Positions 9,146-18,888 of a stretch of 64,000 nucleotides of DNA are shown piece by piece. The translations under genes and the position numbers were made by a program. This DNA is from Tillandsia leiboldiana (lineage: Eukaryota; Streptophyta; Magnoliopsida; Poales; Bromeliaceae). The DNA lies in NCBI GenBank assembly GCA_029204045.2, contig CM055074.1, positions 22,195,471 through 22,259,470 on the forward strand, read 5' to 3'. Within the stretch, counting starts at the first letter, position 1; each line of letters starts with the position of its first letter. Below the pieces are notes generated by a model. The model made no database searches, was not told the DNA's origin, and worked only from the letters and a program-made list of their open reading frames with translations.

Positions 9146-10437
9146 GCCCTGCAGCGCCGCGCGCCTGGCGCGCGGCCTGCAGGGCCGCGGGGCCCAAGGG
9201 GGCACACGCGCGGTGCCCTGCAGTGCCGCGCGCCTAGCGCGCGGTCTGCAGGGCCGCGGGGCCCAAGAGGGCCGCCGCGCGGCCCTCTGCAGCGCCGCGC
9301 GCTAGCGCGCGGCCTGCAGGGCCGCGGGGGCCCAAGGGGGCACCCGCGCGGTGCCCTGCAGTGCCGCGCGCCTGGCGCGCGGTCTGCAGGGCCGCGGGGC
9401 CCAAGAGGGCCGCCGCGCGGCCCTCTGCAGCGCCGCGCGCCTAGCGCGCGGCCTGCAGGGCCGCGGGCCCAAGGGGGCACCCGCGCGGTGCCCTGCAGTG
9501 CCGCGCGCCTGGCGCGCGGTCTGCAGGGCCGCGGGGCCCAAGAGGGCCGCCGCGCGGCCCTCTGCAGCGCCGCGCCGCCCTAGCGCGCGGCCTGCAGGGC
9601 CGCGGGGCCCAAGGGGGCACCCGCGCGGTGCCCTGCAGTGCCGCGCGCCTGGCGCGCGGTCTGCAGGGCCGCGGGGCCCAAGAGGGCCGCCGCGCGGCCC
9701 TCTGCAGCGCCGCGCGCCTAGCGCGCGGCCTGCAGGGCCGCGGGGCCCAAGGGGGCACCCGCGCGGTGCCCTGCAGTGCCGCGCGCCTGGCGCGCGGTCT
9801 GCAGGGCCGCGGGGCCCAAGAGGGCCGCCGCGCGGCCCTCTGCAGCGCCGCGCGCCTAGCGCGCGGCCTGCAGGGCCGCGGGGCCCAAGGGGGCACCCGC
9901 GCGGCGCCCTGCAGTGCCGCGCGCCTGGCGCGCGGTCTGCAGGGCCGCGGGGCCCAAGAGGGCCGCCGCGCGGCCCTCTGCAGCGCCGCGCGCCTAGCGC
10001 GCGGCCTGCAGGGCCGCGGGGCCCAAGGGGGCACCCGCGCGGCGCCCTGCAGTGCCGCGCGCCTGGCGCGCGGTCTGCAGGGCCGCGGGGCCCAAGAGGG
10101 CCGCCGCGCGGCCCTCTGCAGTGCCGCGCGCCTGGCGCGCGGCCTGCAGGGCCGCGGGGCCCAAGAGGGCACCCGCGCGGTGCCCTGCAGTGCCCGCGCG
10201 CCTGGCGCGCGGTCTGCAGGGCCGCGGGGCCCAAGGGGGCACCCGCGCGGTGCCCTGCAGTGCCGCGCGCCTGGCGCGCGGTCTGCAGGGCCGCGGGGCC
10301 CCAGGCCAGCCCGCGCGGCACTCCAGCAGTGCCGCGCGCCTAGCGCGCGGCCTGCAGTGCCGCGCGGCACGGGGCCGCCCGCGCGGCATCCCTGCAGTGC
10401 CGCGCACCCAGCGCGCGGCCTGCAGGGCCGCGCGGCC
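9146..10437. repeat. 138-bp GC-rich tandem array in G2 3' LTR
   Basis: The unit is a dimer of two related 69-bp halves containing CTGCAG sites and palindromic cores such as CCGCGCGCCTAGCGCGCGG. Both 69 and 138 are multiples of three and the repeat contains no stop in several frames, which explains the long ORFs on both strands. The last units before 10437 are more diverged. Confidence 0.92.
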
Positions 10438-11203
10438 TCCTCTCTGCCGCACGCACATGCCGCCTGGCGCGCTGCCGCTTAACCAAGCAGCAGCGCGCAC
10501 GCTGCGCGCGGCGCCCATGCGCGCCCGCGCAGCGGCGACAACGGCAACACCGCCGGCAAGGCCGACGCGCCTCAGACAGCAAGAAAAGAAAAAGAAAAGG
10601 AAAAAGAGAAGAGGGGAGGAGCCAAAAACCCAATTTCAACCTTAACAAAATTTTACCAACCTTGTTAGAGTCGTCTCACACGAATTGTTCGGCTCCACCA
10701 GTCGCAGCAAGGAAAGGACCGAAGAGAAAAATCCTTCTCCAACTCCCTCTTCTTCTTCTTCTTCTCCTTCTCAGCTTCAGAGCAAACCCAAAGCCCTTAA
10801 GAGGAAAAGTGGTAAAGCAACGAGAGAGAGAGAGAGGGTGAGTGCTTAAATAAAGAGGAAAGGAATTAATTAAGCCTCAACCATTAATTAATTCAACCAC
10901 TCTCAATTAAAAGCTCACCCACTCACCTACTTAATTAAAAGGCACAACTCCCTGCTGCACACCTCCACCAACAGCATAAAAAAAAACACATAACAAAGTT
11001 AGCCTTTTAAAGCAATAAAAAAAATAATAAAATAAGGCCAAAGTGGTCACAGCAACTCACTTTTCGACCCCGGCACCTCCGCCGCCGTCCGGAACCACCC
11101 GAACCCCGCTGTAAATCAAAAATACACGCGCTCACGCCTTTTTCCAGTCAAAAAGGCTCGCCGGTGGAGTCAGAAAGCTCAACCCAAAAACCGGTACTCT
11201 ACA

Positions 11204-11217
11204 CTCTCCCCCCCTTC
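11204..11217 (-). other. G2 polypurine tract
   Basis: A pyrimidine run on the plus strand, which is AAGGGGGGAGAG-like on the element's sense strand, directly abuts the 3' LTR. It would prime plus-strand cDNA synthesis. Confidence 0.85.
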
Positions 11218-11254
11218 AAACGGTTTCGCCCTCGAAACCCCAAAAGCTCAAAAG

Positions 11255-14200
11255 TCAGGAGGGGGCCTCAAATAAGTGCGGGTAGGTAGTCTTCAACTCA
11301 TCCTCGGGCTCCCAAGTAGCCTCTCTCTCATCATGGTGGCTCCACAATACCTTCACATAAGGTATGACCCGACTTCGCAATTCTCTCGTCTCTCGAGCAA
11401 GAATTCGAATCGGGCGCTCGCGGAAATGCAGCTCATCGTCCAGCTCCAAAGCAGTGAAGTCCACAATGTGAGAGGGATCATAGACATACCTCCTCAAAAC
11501 TGATACATGAAAAACATCATGAGTACCGGCTAGCCGCGGCGGTAGAGCAACACGATAGGCGACAGGTCCAACACGCTCTAGAACTTCAAAAGGGCCAATA
11601 AAACGCGGGCTCAACTTCCCGCGCACCCCAAAGCGCCGAATCCCTCGAGAGGGCGAGACCTTCAAAAACACATGGTCTCCCACCAGAAACACCAAGTCTC
11701 GCCTCCTTCTATCGGCGTAGCTCTTTTGTCGGCTCTGAGCAGTGACCAAGTGGCGCCGAACAACCTTGACTTTCTCCTCAGCCTCCAAGAGCAAGTCAGG
11801 CCCCAAGGTTTTTCTTTCACCCACATCACTCCAACAAAGAGGCGATCGACACTTCCTACCATACAACGCTTCTAAGGGCGCCATCTTGATACTCGCCTGG
11901 AAGCTATTGTTGTAGGCGAACTCTGCAAGTCTCAAGTGTAGATCCCAACTGCCACTAAAACTCAGGACACAAGCTCTCAACATGTCCTCTAAGGTCTGAA
12001 TCGTCCGCTCAGACTGTCCGTCGGTCTGTGGGTGAAAGGCAGTGCTGAACTGAAGCTGGGTTCCCATAGCCGTCTGCAAGCTCCTCCAAAACTGAGAGGT
12101 AAACCTGGGATCCCTATCTGATACAATAGAAGCTGGCACTCCATGAAGCCTCACGATCTCGTCAAGGTATAACTGTGCTAATTTCTCCAAGGCCCAACTT
12201 GACTGAATCGGCAGAAAGTGAGCAGATTTAGTCAACCGATCAACGATCACCCAAATGGCATCGGCTCCTCTCTGAGTCTTCGGCAGACCCACAATAAAGT
12301 CCATGGTGACACATTCCCATTTCCACTCAGGGATTGGTAGGCTTTGTAACTTGCCAGCAGGAACCTGATATTCCGCTTTAACCTGTTGGCAAGTTAGACA
12401 GCGAGCCACAAACCTACCGACATCCCTCTTCAGGCCCTGCCACCAAAACTGAGTCTTCAAATCCCTATACATCTTAGTTCCCCCAGGATGGAGGGTGTAA
12501 GGTGTATAGTGAGCCTCCCTCAGGATCAGCTCTCTAATATCCACATCCGCCGGTACACAAACGCGGTCCCTGTACCTGAGTACTCCCGCGGCATCCACAG
12601 AAAAGTCCCCGCTCTGACCAAGCTGGATCTGGTCTCGAATCCTGAGAAGATAGGGGTCCCCACTCTGATTCTCTCTAATCCTGTCCAGTAGAGTGGGCTG
12701 CAAGACCATAGACATAAGTCTTGCCGAAACCCCCGGGGACACAACCTCTATATCCAAACTCCTCAGCTGCTCTCTCAGTGGTCTCTGCTGGGTAATAAGC
12801 ATACTCAAGGTCTGCCCTGCTCGCCTGCTCAAAGCATCCGCGACCACGTTAGCCTTGCCGGGATGATAGAGAATGCTCAAGTCAAAGTCCTTCAATAACT
12901 CAAGCCACCGGCGCTGCCTCAGGTTGAGTTCCTTCTGGGTGAACAGGTACTTCAAACTCTGATGATCGGTAAAAATCTCACAGCGCTCGCCATACAAATA
13001 GTGCCGCCAGAGCTTCAAGGCAAAAACCACAGCAGCGAGCTCAAGGTCATGGGTAGGGTAATTCCTCTCATAGTCCTTTAACTGGCGAGAAGCATAGGCA
13101 ATCACCCTCCCATGTTGCATCAACACGCAACCAAGGCCGCTGTGGGAGGCATCACTGTAAACCACATACCCCTCTCCCATAACCGGTAGTGCAAGAACTG
13201 GAGCTGAAATCAACCTCTGCTTCAAATCCTCGAAGCTTTGCTGGCATTGCTCTGTCCAAACAAATTTTACCCCTTTCTTGGTCAACTTGGTGAGGGGAGA
13301 AGAGAGCTTCGCAAAGCCCTCAACAAAACGACGGTAGTAGCCCGCAAGGCCCACGAAGCTCCGAATCTCCGTCACCGTCGTAGGTCTAGGCCAATCCCGA
13401 ACCGAAGCTATCTTTGCCGGGTCCACCGCCACTCCTGCGGCTGAAACAATATGGCCAAGAAAAGAAACCTCCCGAAGCCAAAAGGCGCACTTCTTCAACT
13501 TCGCATACAGCTTTTTCTCCCTCAGAAGCTGCAGCACTAATCTCAAGTGCTCCTCGTGCTCAAGGTCGCTACGGGAGTAAATCAGGATGTCATCAATGAA
13601 AACTACCACAAAACGGTCCAAGTACGGCTGGAAGACTCGGTTCATCAAATCCATGAACGCCGCCGGGGCATTCGTCAAACCAAAAGGTAGCACTGTAAAC
13701 TCGTAATGCCCATACCGAGACCTGAACGCCGTCTTGGACACATCCTCGGCCCTCACCCTCAGCTGGTGGTAACCGGACTGCAGATCTATCTTCGAGAAAA
13801 CCGTGGCTCCCTGAAGCTGATCAAATAAATCATCAATCCGAGGAAGTGGATACTTGTTCTTGACGGTCACTTTATTCAATTCCCTGTAGTCCACACAAAG
13901 CCTAAGTGACCCGTCCTTTTTCTTCACAAAAAGAATCGGGGCTCCCCAAGGAGAAACACTAGGACGCACAAACCCGCGATCCAAGAGATCCTGAAGCTGA
14001 GCCTTTAACTCTCTCAATTCTGCTGGTGCCATTCTGTAGGGTGCCTTAGAGATTGGCGTGGTTCCAGGGACCACATCAATCACGAACTCAATCTCTCGAT
14101 CCGGCGGCATAGTCGATAGCTCGGGAGGAAACACATCTGGATACTCTCGGACGATAGGAATGTCCTCGAGTCCAGGCATCGCCGAAGGCGCCTCAACAAC

Positions 14201-15988
14201 AGTGGCCAAGAAGGCAACACAACCATGACTCATCAGCTGTCGGGCTCTAGCAGAAGAGATCGTCGCCGCAAACAGCGTACTCTGACAACCTCGGAACACA
14301 TACTCCTCCTGATCCGGCTCCCTGAGGGTCACAGTCCTCGCCCGACAATCGATAGCAGCGTAATACCGAGTCAACCAATCCATCCCCAAAACTACGTCGA
14401 AATCCTGAAGCTGGCGAAGGGCTAAAAGATCTACAGGTAAAATCCAAGGCCCTAACTGCACAGGGCAGGACCAACAGCACTCATCAACGTGTAGAACATG
14501 ATCGGGTACCTGAACCTCAAGAGCACAAGGCAACAGTCCTATCTCTAGCCCATGCATGAATGCAAATGTCCTACTGATGAATGAATGAGATGCTCCAGTA
14601 TCAAATAAGGCTCTAGTGCGAGTAGAGGAAATAAGGATAATACCTGCCACCACGTGGCCCGCTGCCTCCACATCATCGACCTGGGCGGTGTACACCCTGC
14701 CGCTCGGGGGTGGTCGCCTGTCAGACTGCCGCGACGAAGAGGCCCTGCCCACCTGGCCGGCACCTACCGAAGACCCGTCCGTCTGATAGGGCGGTGGAGG
14801 AAGCGCCGCAACTGCCGAAGCTGCTGATGCACCAGCTGAAGGACAAGACCACGATCTGTGCCCTGCCTGGCCACACCGGTAACACCGGCCCTGTCGCTGA
14901 TCACACTGCTGAGGGGCGTGGGGTCCGCCACAAATCACACAGCTATCCGTGCGAACCAGCTGCTGCTGCTGCCGCCTAGAAGATCGGGAGCCCCCCGATC
15001 TCTGCCTCCTCTGAGTCCCGCGGCCCCGAGACGGTGTCTCCGGCGGTCTCGGGGGCCTCGGCCTGCTAGTCTGCCCAAGGTCCTGCGGTGCGGGGCGCTT
15101 CTCTCCGGAACTACTCCCAGGCGCTCCGCCCCTCTCCGCCATGATCACCCTCCCCCGAGAGACCCACCGTGCATGCTCCATGGCTGCGTCAAGTGTCGGA
15201 GATCGGTGTGCATGAACAAGGTGATAGATATCAGGGTGAAGCCCCCTCTCAAATAAATCCACGCGCTGAGCCTCGTCAGGGGCAATATGCGGCACACTGC
15301 TCAAAAGTCTCTGAAACTCTCGAATATAGTCAGGAAGAGGCCGACTACCCTGCTGCAGTCGGCGAAGATCCCCCTCTAACTTGTGCTTTGCGCTATCGGG
15401 AAAGTAAGCCCCGAGTAGCAAAGCACGAAAATCCTGCCAAGACATCAACTGAGATCCCGGCGGTCCAACCGGTCGAACCCGACGCCACCAGGTCTCGGCG
15501 TCTCCCTCTAGAAAGTGAGTGGCTATGAACACCTGATGCTGCTCCTTAACAAACAGGTTCTCGAATAACTTTTCAATCGCAGAAATCCAGTTTTCTACTT
15601 CCCGTGGCTCAGTACTCTGCCCGGCAAAACGTGGAGGACGGAACTGGCTGACATAAGCTAGTCGGTCTGTGAGCTCCCTCTGCTCTGCCTCCGTCAGTGG
15701 AACAATCTGTGACGAGGTCGACGAAGTCGCAGCTGGTGGTGCCGCCGATGTCCTCTGCTCAAATAACCTCATCATCCGCTCCAAGTTTTCCTCATGGCGT
15801 TTGGCAGCCTCCTCCTGGCGCCGCAACGCCTCAGACAACTGGGCCACTTGGGCCCGCAGCTCAAGAACCTCGCCCTGCGCAGCCTCCTCCCGCTCGGGCC
15901 TGTCCTCCGACGCGGAGTGCGCCCTCGTCGCTGCACGACGTCTAGGAGGCATGTCAGGCAACTGCAACAGGGAAAAACAGGGTGTCAA
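11255..15988 (-). CDS. gag-pol: G2 Gag-Pol polyprotein, intact, 1577 residues
   Basis: One uninterrupted frame encodes all the proteins needed for copy-and-paste transposition. Residue 1 is the first in-frame Met; Met13 (MPPRRRAATR) is an equally good start and fits relatives better. Gag: a coiled-coil-like region near 35-80, a gag domain with ENWISAIEKLFENL, and a CCHC knuckle C369-C372-H377-C382. Protease: DTG at 463-465. Reverse transcriptase: FIDD at 797-800. RNase H: DASHSGLG near 946. Integrase: zinc site with H1167 and C1197/C1200, then DDE residues D1230, D1291, E1327, an exact DD35E spacing. A chromodomain lies at about 1535-1572 (VIPYVKVLWSHH, EATWEPEDEL). All catalytic motifs visible are intact, so this is the only plausible autonomous element in the window. 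Transcription would start in the LTR at 16252-19654. Confidence 0.95.
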   Translation of the reverse strand: MTPCFSLLQLPDMPPRRRAATRAHSASEDRPEREEAAQGEVLELRAQVAQLSEALRRQEEAAKRHEENLERMMRLFEQRTSAAPPAATSSTSSQIVPLTEAEQRELTDRLAYVSQFRPPRFAGQSTEPREVENWISAIEKLFENLFVKEQHQVFIATHFLEGDAETWWRRVRPVGPPGSQLMSWQDFRALLLGAYFPDSAKHKLEGDLRRLQQGSRPLPDYIREFQRLLSSVPHIAPDEAQRVDLFERGLHPDIYHLVHAHRSPTLDAAMEHARWVSRGRVIMAERGGAPGSSSGEKRPAPQDLGQTSRPRPPRPPETPSRGRGTQRRQRSGGSRSSRRQQQQLVRTDSCVICGGPHAPQQCDQRQGRCYRCGQAGHRSWSCPSAGASAASAVAALPPPPYQTDGSSVGAGQVGRASSSRQSDRRPPPSGRVYTAQVDDVEAAGHVVAGIILISSTRTRALFDTGASHSFISRTFAFMHGLEIGLLPCALEVQVPDHVLHVDECCWSCPVQLGPWILPVDLLALRQLQDFDVVLGMDWLTRYYAAIDCRARTVTLREPDQEEYVFRGCQSTLFAATISSARARQLMSHGCVAFLATVVEAPSAMPGLEDIPIVREYPDVFPPELSTMPPDREIEFVIDVVPGTTPISKAPYRMAPAELRELKAQLQDLLDRGFVRPSVSPWGAPILFVKKKDGSLRLCVDYRELNKVTVKNKYPLPRIDDLFDQLQGATVFSKIDLQSGYHQLRVRAEDVSKTAFRSRYGHYEFTVLPFGLTNAPAAFMDLMNRVFQPYLDRFVVVFIDDILIYSRSDLEHEEHLRLVLQLLREKKLYAKLKKCAFWLREVSFLGHIVSAAGVAVDPAKIASVRDWPRPTTVTEIRSFVGLAGYYRRFVEGFAKLSSPLTKLTKKGVKFVWTEQCQQSFEDLKQRLISAPVLALPVMGEGYVVYSDASHSGLGCVLMQHGRVIAYASRQLKDYERNYPTHDLELAAVVFALKLWRHYLYGERCEIFTDHQSLKYLFTQKELNLRQRRWLELLKDFDLSILYHPGKANVVADALSRRAGQTLSMLITQQRPLREQLRSLDIEVVSPGVSARLMSMVLQPTLLDRIRENQSGDPYLLRIRDQIQLGQSGDFSVDAAGVLRYRDRVCVPADVDIRELILREAHYTPYTLHPGGTKMYRDLKTQFWWQGLKRDVGRFVARCLTCQQVKAEYQVPAGKLQSLPIPEWKWECVTMDFIVGLPKTQRGADAIWVIVDRLTKSAHFLPIQSSWALEKLAQLYLDEIVRLHGVPASIVSDRDPRFTSQFWRSLQTAMGTQLQFSTAFHPQTDGQSERTIQTLEDMLRACVLSFSGSWDLHLRLAEFAYNNSFQASIKMAPLEALYGRKCRSPLCWSDVGERKTLGPDLLLEAEEKVKVVRRHLVTAQSRQKSYADRRRRDLVFLVGDHVFLKVSPSRGIRRFGVRGKLSPRFIGPFEVLERVGPVAYRVALPPRLAGTHDVFHVSVLRRYVYDPSHIVDFTALELDDELHFRERPIRILARETRELRSRVIPYVKVLWSHHDEREATWEPEDELKTTYPHLFEAPS

Positions 15989-16230
15989 AGAACCAAAACC
16001 TCACAACCCAAGGCCAGCGAGAGTCTAAGACATGTTTCCAGCTCTAAAGTGTTGTGTTGTCTGCAGCCAACAAAACTACTTTAGAGAGCTAACATGTAAA
16101 GTCACTCGCCCGAAAACCCCGGGGAAGTCACAACACAATCAAAACTCTCGCTACCGCCCAACTCACACGGCAGTCACACAACTGCCCAAACAGCCTAGGG
16201 TCCCTAAGTCCCCAAAGACCTAAACACCTA

Positions 16231-16243
16231 GGCTCTGATACCA
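16231..16243 (-). other. G2 primer-binding site
   Basis: On the minus strand this reads TGGTATCAGAGCC, complementary to initiator methionine tRNA, 8 bases from the 5' LTR. Confidence 0.93.
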
Positions 16244-16300
16244 CCTAAATCTGTCACGCCCCGGGGTCGGACTGCGACCCGGGCTCGCCAACAGACCCGC

Positions 16301-16328
16301 CGTCTGTGCGGAAACTGCCGCACAGACG
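16301..16328 (-). other. G2 LTR-end stem-loop
   Basis: CGTCTGTGCGG (16301-16311) and CCGCACAGACG (16318-16328) form a perfect 11-bp stem with a 6-base loop, 49 bp from the LTR end. The position, next to GGCGGGTCTG on the sense strand, equals that of H2 in family A although the stem sequence is unrelated. Confidence 0.8.
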
Positions 16329-16718
16329 AAGCGTCCAACCTGCAGAAGAGGTCTAGCTACACAAGTATCAGAGCAAGAGAGAAGCTAAGCCGAAAGAGTA
16401 AGCTGCAAACAGGGGTCACTAAGTAAAAGGAAAGGTACAATATCCACAACCTCCCACAACCGGGTACAACATCACAACTAATACAAAGTGGAAAACAAAA
16501 ATACCCGGGGAAACACTACCACGGACTCAACAGCCGAGAGGGTACTAATCAGCTAAGCCCTTGCCGCGGTCGGAAGACTCCGCACGAACCGACCCAGGAG
16601 CGGCCACCTCGGAAGCACCTGCCACACACAGCGGGTGTGAGATCAACTGAAAAGTCAGATCTCAGTGGGTACCGGTATCCAATCCTCGGTAGCCCACCAA
16701 GTCCCCTGGAAGTCAAAC

Positions 16719-16755
<37 letters not shown>

Positions 16756-16872
16756 CAGAAAGGAAAGCTGTAAATAAATCTATCACTATATGCGGTAATG
16801 CAATGCAATATGAAATGACATCTAAAAATCATCCACGATGACCACCCGCTCATGCCATTTCCCCCGCAGCCA

Positions 16873-17034
16873 CCTGGTAACTCGGCCAGGGGCGAACTCA
16901 CATCTGGTATCTCGGCCAGGAAAAACCCACCTGGTAACTCGGCCAGGGCAAACTACCTCCTGGTAACTCAGCCAGGGAACAAAGATTCCCGGTAACTCGG
17001 CCGGGAGAAACACCCTCCTGGTAACTCAGCCAGG
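16873..17034 (-). repeat. Second copy of the six stem-loop array
   Basis: The same six units as at 8420-8580, including the copy with compensated CCCGG/CCGGG arms. Confidence 0.85.
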
Positions 17035-17591
17035 GGCGTCGAATACCACTGTGTATCCGAGAACGAATTCCTAAGAGCATAACTCGTGTCTTGGTCGGAA
17101 CCATGTCCATCGACTCACACGGCTGCTGCGCACTTACCTGACATTCCCAGGACACATCACCCTTGCATTTGCAAGTCAAATGGACATTCCGTAGCACTCT
17201 CGGAGGAAACCAACCCACCTGCGAAGAGGTCACAAAAACGTGCGCCAAATAGAAGTCCCGGTGCGATCCTACAGCTCGAAGTAGTACAACGTGCACCGCC
17301 GACCACGCTATCAGGCCAACACCAAGTCACACTGTAAAAAAAATCGAAGAAAACCGGGGTCAGAAGGAAAAACCCAAGATAACGACCCGCCCACAAGCGG
17401 CGGAAAACCCAACCGGCGACGACGAACGTCGGGCGTTGCGCGGAATGCCCCTCGCGCAACCGCCACGTCGCGTCGCCGGGCCGCAACCCTGCGGCCCAGA
17501 GCAGCCCACGGCTGCGCAGTCCAACGCACACACTGCGTGGAGACGGCCATATGCGCGGCCGGTAGCGCCGCGCGGCCCCAAAACTGCCCGC

Positions 17592-18888
17592 GCAAGGCCC
17601 TGCAGCGCCGCGCGCCTGGCGCGCGGCCTGCAGGGCCGCGGGGCCCAAGGGGGCACCCGCGCGGTGCCCTGCAGTGCCGCGCGCCTAGCGCGCGGTCTGC
17701 AGGGCCGCGGGGCCCAAGAGGGCCGCCGCGCGGCCCTCTGCAGCGCCGCGCGCCTAGCGCGCGGCCTGCAGGGCCGCGGGGCCCAAGGGGGCACCCGCGC
17801 GGTGCCCTGCAGTGCCGCGCGCCTGGCGCGCGGTCTGCAGGGCCGCGGGGCCCAAGAGGGCCGCCGCGCGGCCCTCTGCAGCGCCGCGCGCCTAGCGCGC
17901 GGCCTGCAGGGCCGCGGGGCCCAAGGGGGCACCCGCGCGGTGCCCTGCAGTGCCGCGCGCCTGGCGCGCGGTCTGCAGGGCCGCGGGGCCCAAGAGGGCC
18001 GCCGCGCGGCCCTCTGCAGCGCCGCGCGCCTAGCGCGCGGCCTGCAGGGCCGCGGGGCCCAAGGGGGCACCCGCGCGGTGCCCTGCAGTGCCGCGCGCCT
18101 GGCGCGCGGTCTGCAGGGCCGCGGGGCCCAAGAGGGCCGCCGCGCGGCCCTCTGCAGCGCCGCGCGCCTAGCGCGCGGCCTGCAGGGCCGCGGGGCCCAA
18201 GGGGGCACCCGCGCGGTGCCCTGCAGTGCCGCGCGCCTGGCGCGCGGTCTGCAGGGCCGCGGGGCCCAAGAGGGCCGCCGCGCGGCCCTCTGCAGCGCCG
18301 CGCGCCTAGCGCGCGGCCTGCAGGGCCGCGCGGCCCAAGGGGGCACCCGCGCGGTGCCCTGCAGTGCCGCGCGCCTGGCGCGCGGTCTGCAGGGCCGCGG
18401 GGCCCAAGAGGGCCGCCGCGCGGCCCTCTGCAGCGCCGCGCGCCTAGCGCGCGGCCTGCAGGGCCGCGGGGCCCAAGGGGGCACCCGCGCGGCGCCCTGC
18501 AGTGCCGCGCGCCTGGCGCGCGGTCTGCAGGGCCGCGGGGCCCAAGAGGGCCGCCGCGCGGCCCTCTGCAGTGCCGCGCGCCTGGCGCGCGGCCTACAGG
18601 GCCGCGGGGCCCAAGAGGGCACCCGCGCGGTGCCCTGCAGTGCCGCGCGCCTGGCGCGCGGTCTGCAGGGCCGCGGGGCCCAAGGGGGCACCCGCGCGGT
18701 GCCCTGCAGTGCCGCGCGCCTGGCGCGCGGTCTGCAGGGCCGCGGGGCCCCAGGCCAGCCCGCGCGGCACTCCAGCAGTGCCGCACGCCTAGCGCGCGGC
18801 CTGCAGTGCCGCGCGGCACGGGGCCGCCCGCGCGGCATCCCTGCAGTGCCGCGCACCCAGCGCGCGGCCTGCAGGGCCGCGCGGCCTC
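17592..18888. repeat. 138-bp GC-rich tandem array in G2 5' LTR
   Basis: Regular dimer starts at 17664, 17802, 17940, 18078, 18216, 18354 and 18492, exactly 138 bp apart, followed by irregular copies. Near-identity among units suggests recent homogenisation or expansion. Confidence 0.93.

Larger units (their letters stand above)
7797..11203 (-). repeat. G2 3' LTR
   Basis: Read on the minus strand, this LTR starts TGTAGAGTACCGG and ends CCGGGGCGTGACA. Within it are, in plus coordinates, an LTR-end hairpin at 7845-7874 (with one extra base in one arm relative to the other LTR), a GATA microsatellite, six small stem-loops at 8420-8580, and the 138-bp GC-rich array at 9146-10437. Pyrimidine microsatellites lie near 10745. 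None of the long ORFs over the array is protein-like. Confidence 0.93.

Noticed and set aside
9302..10645. Long ORFs in the G2 3' LTR
   Set aside because: Same repeat artefact as in the other LTR.
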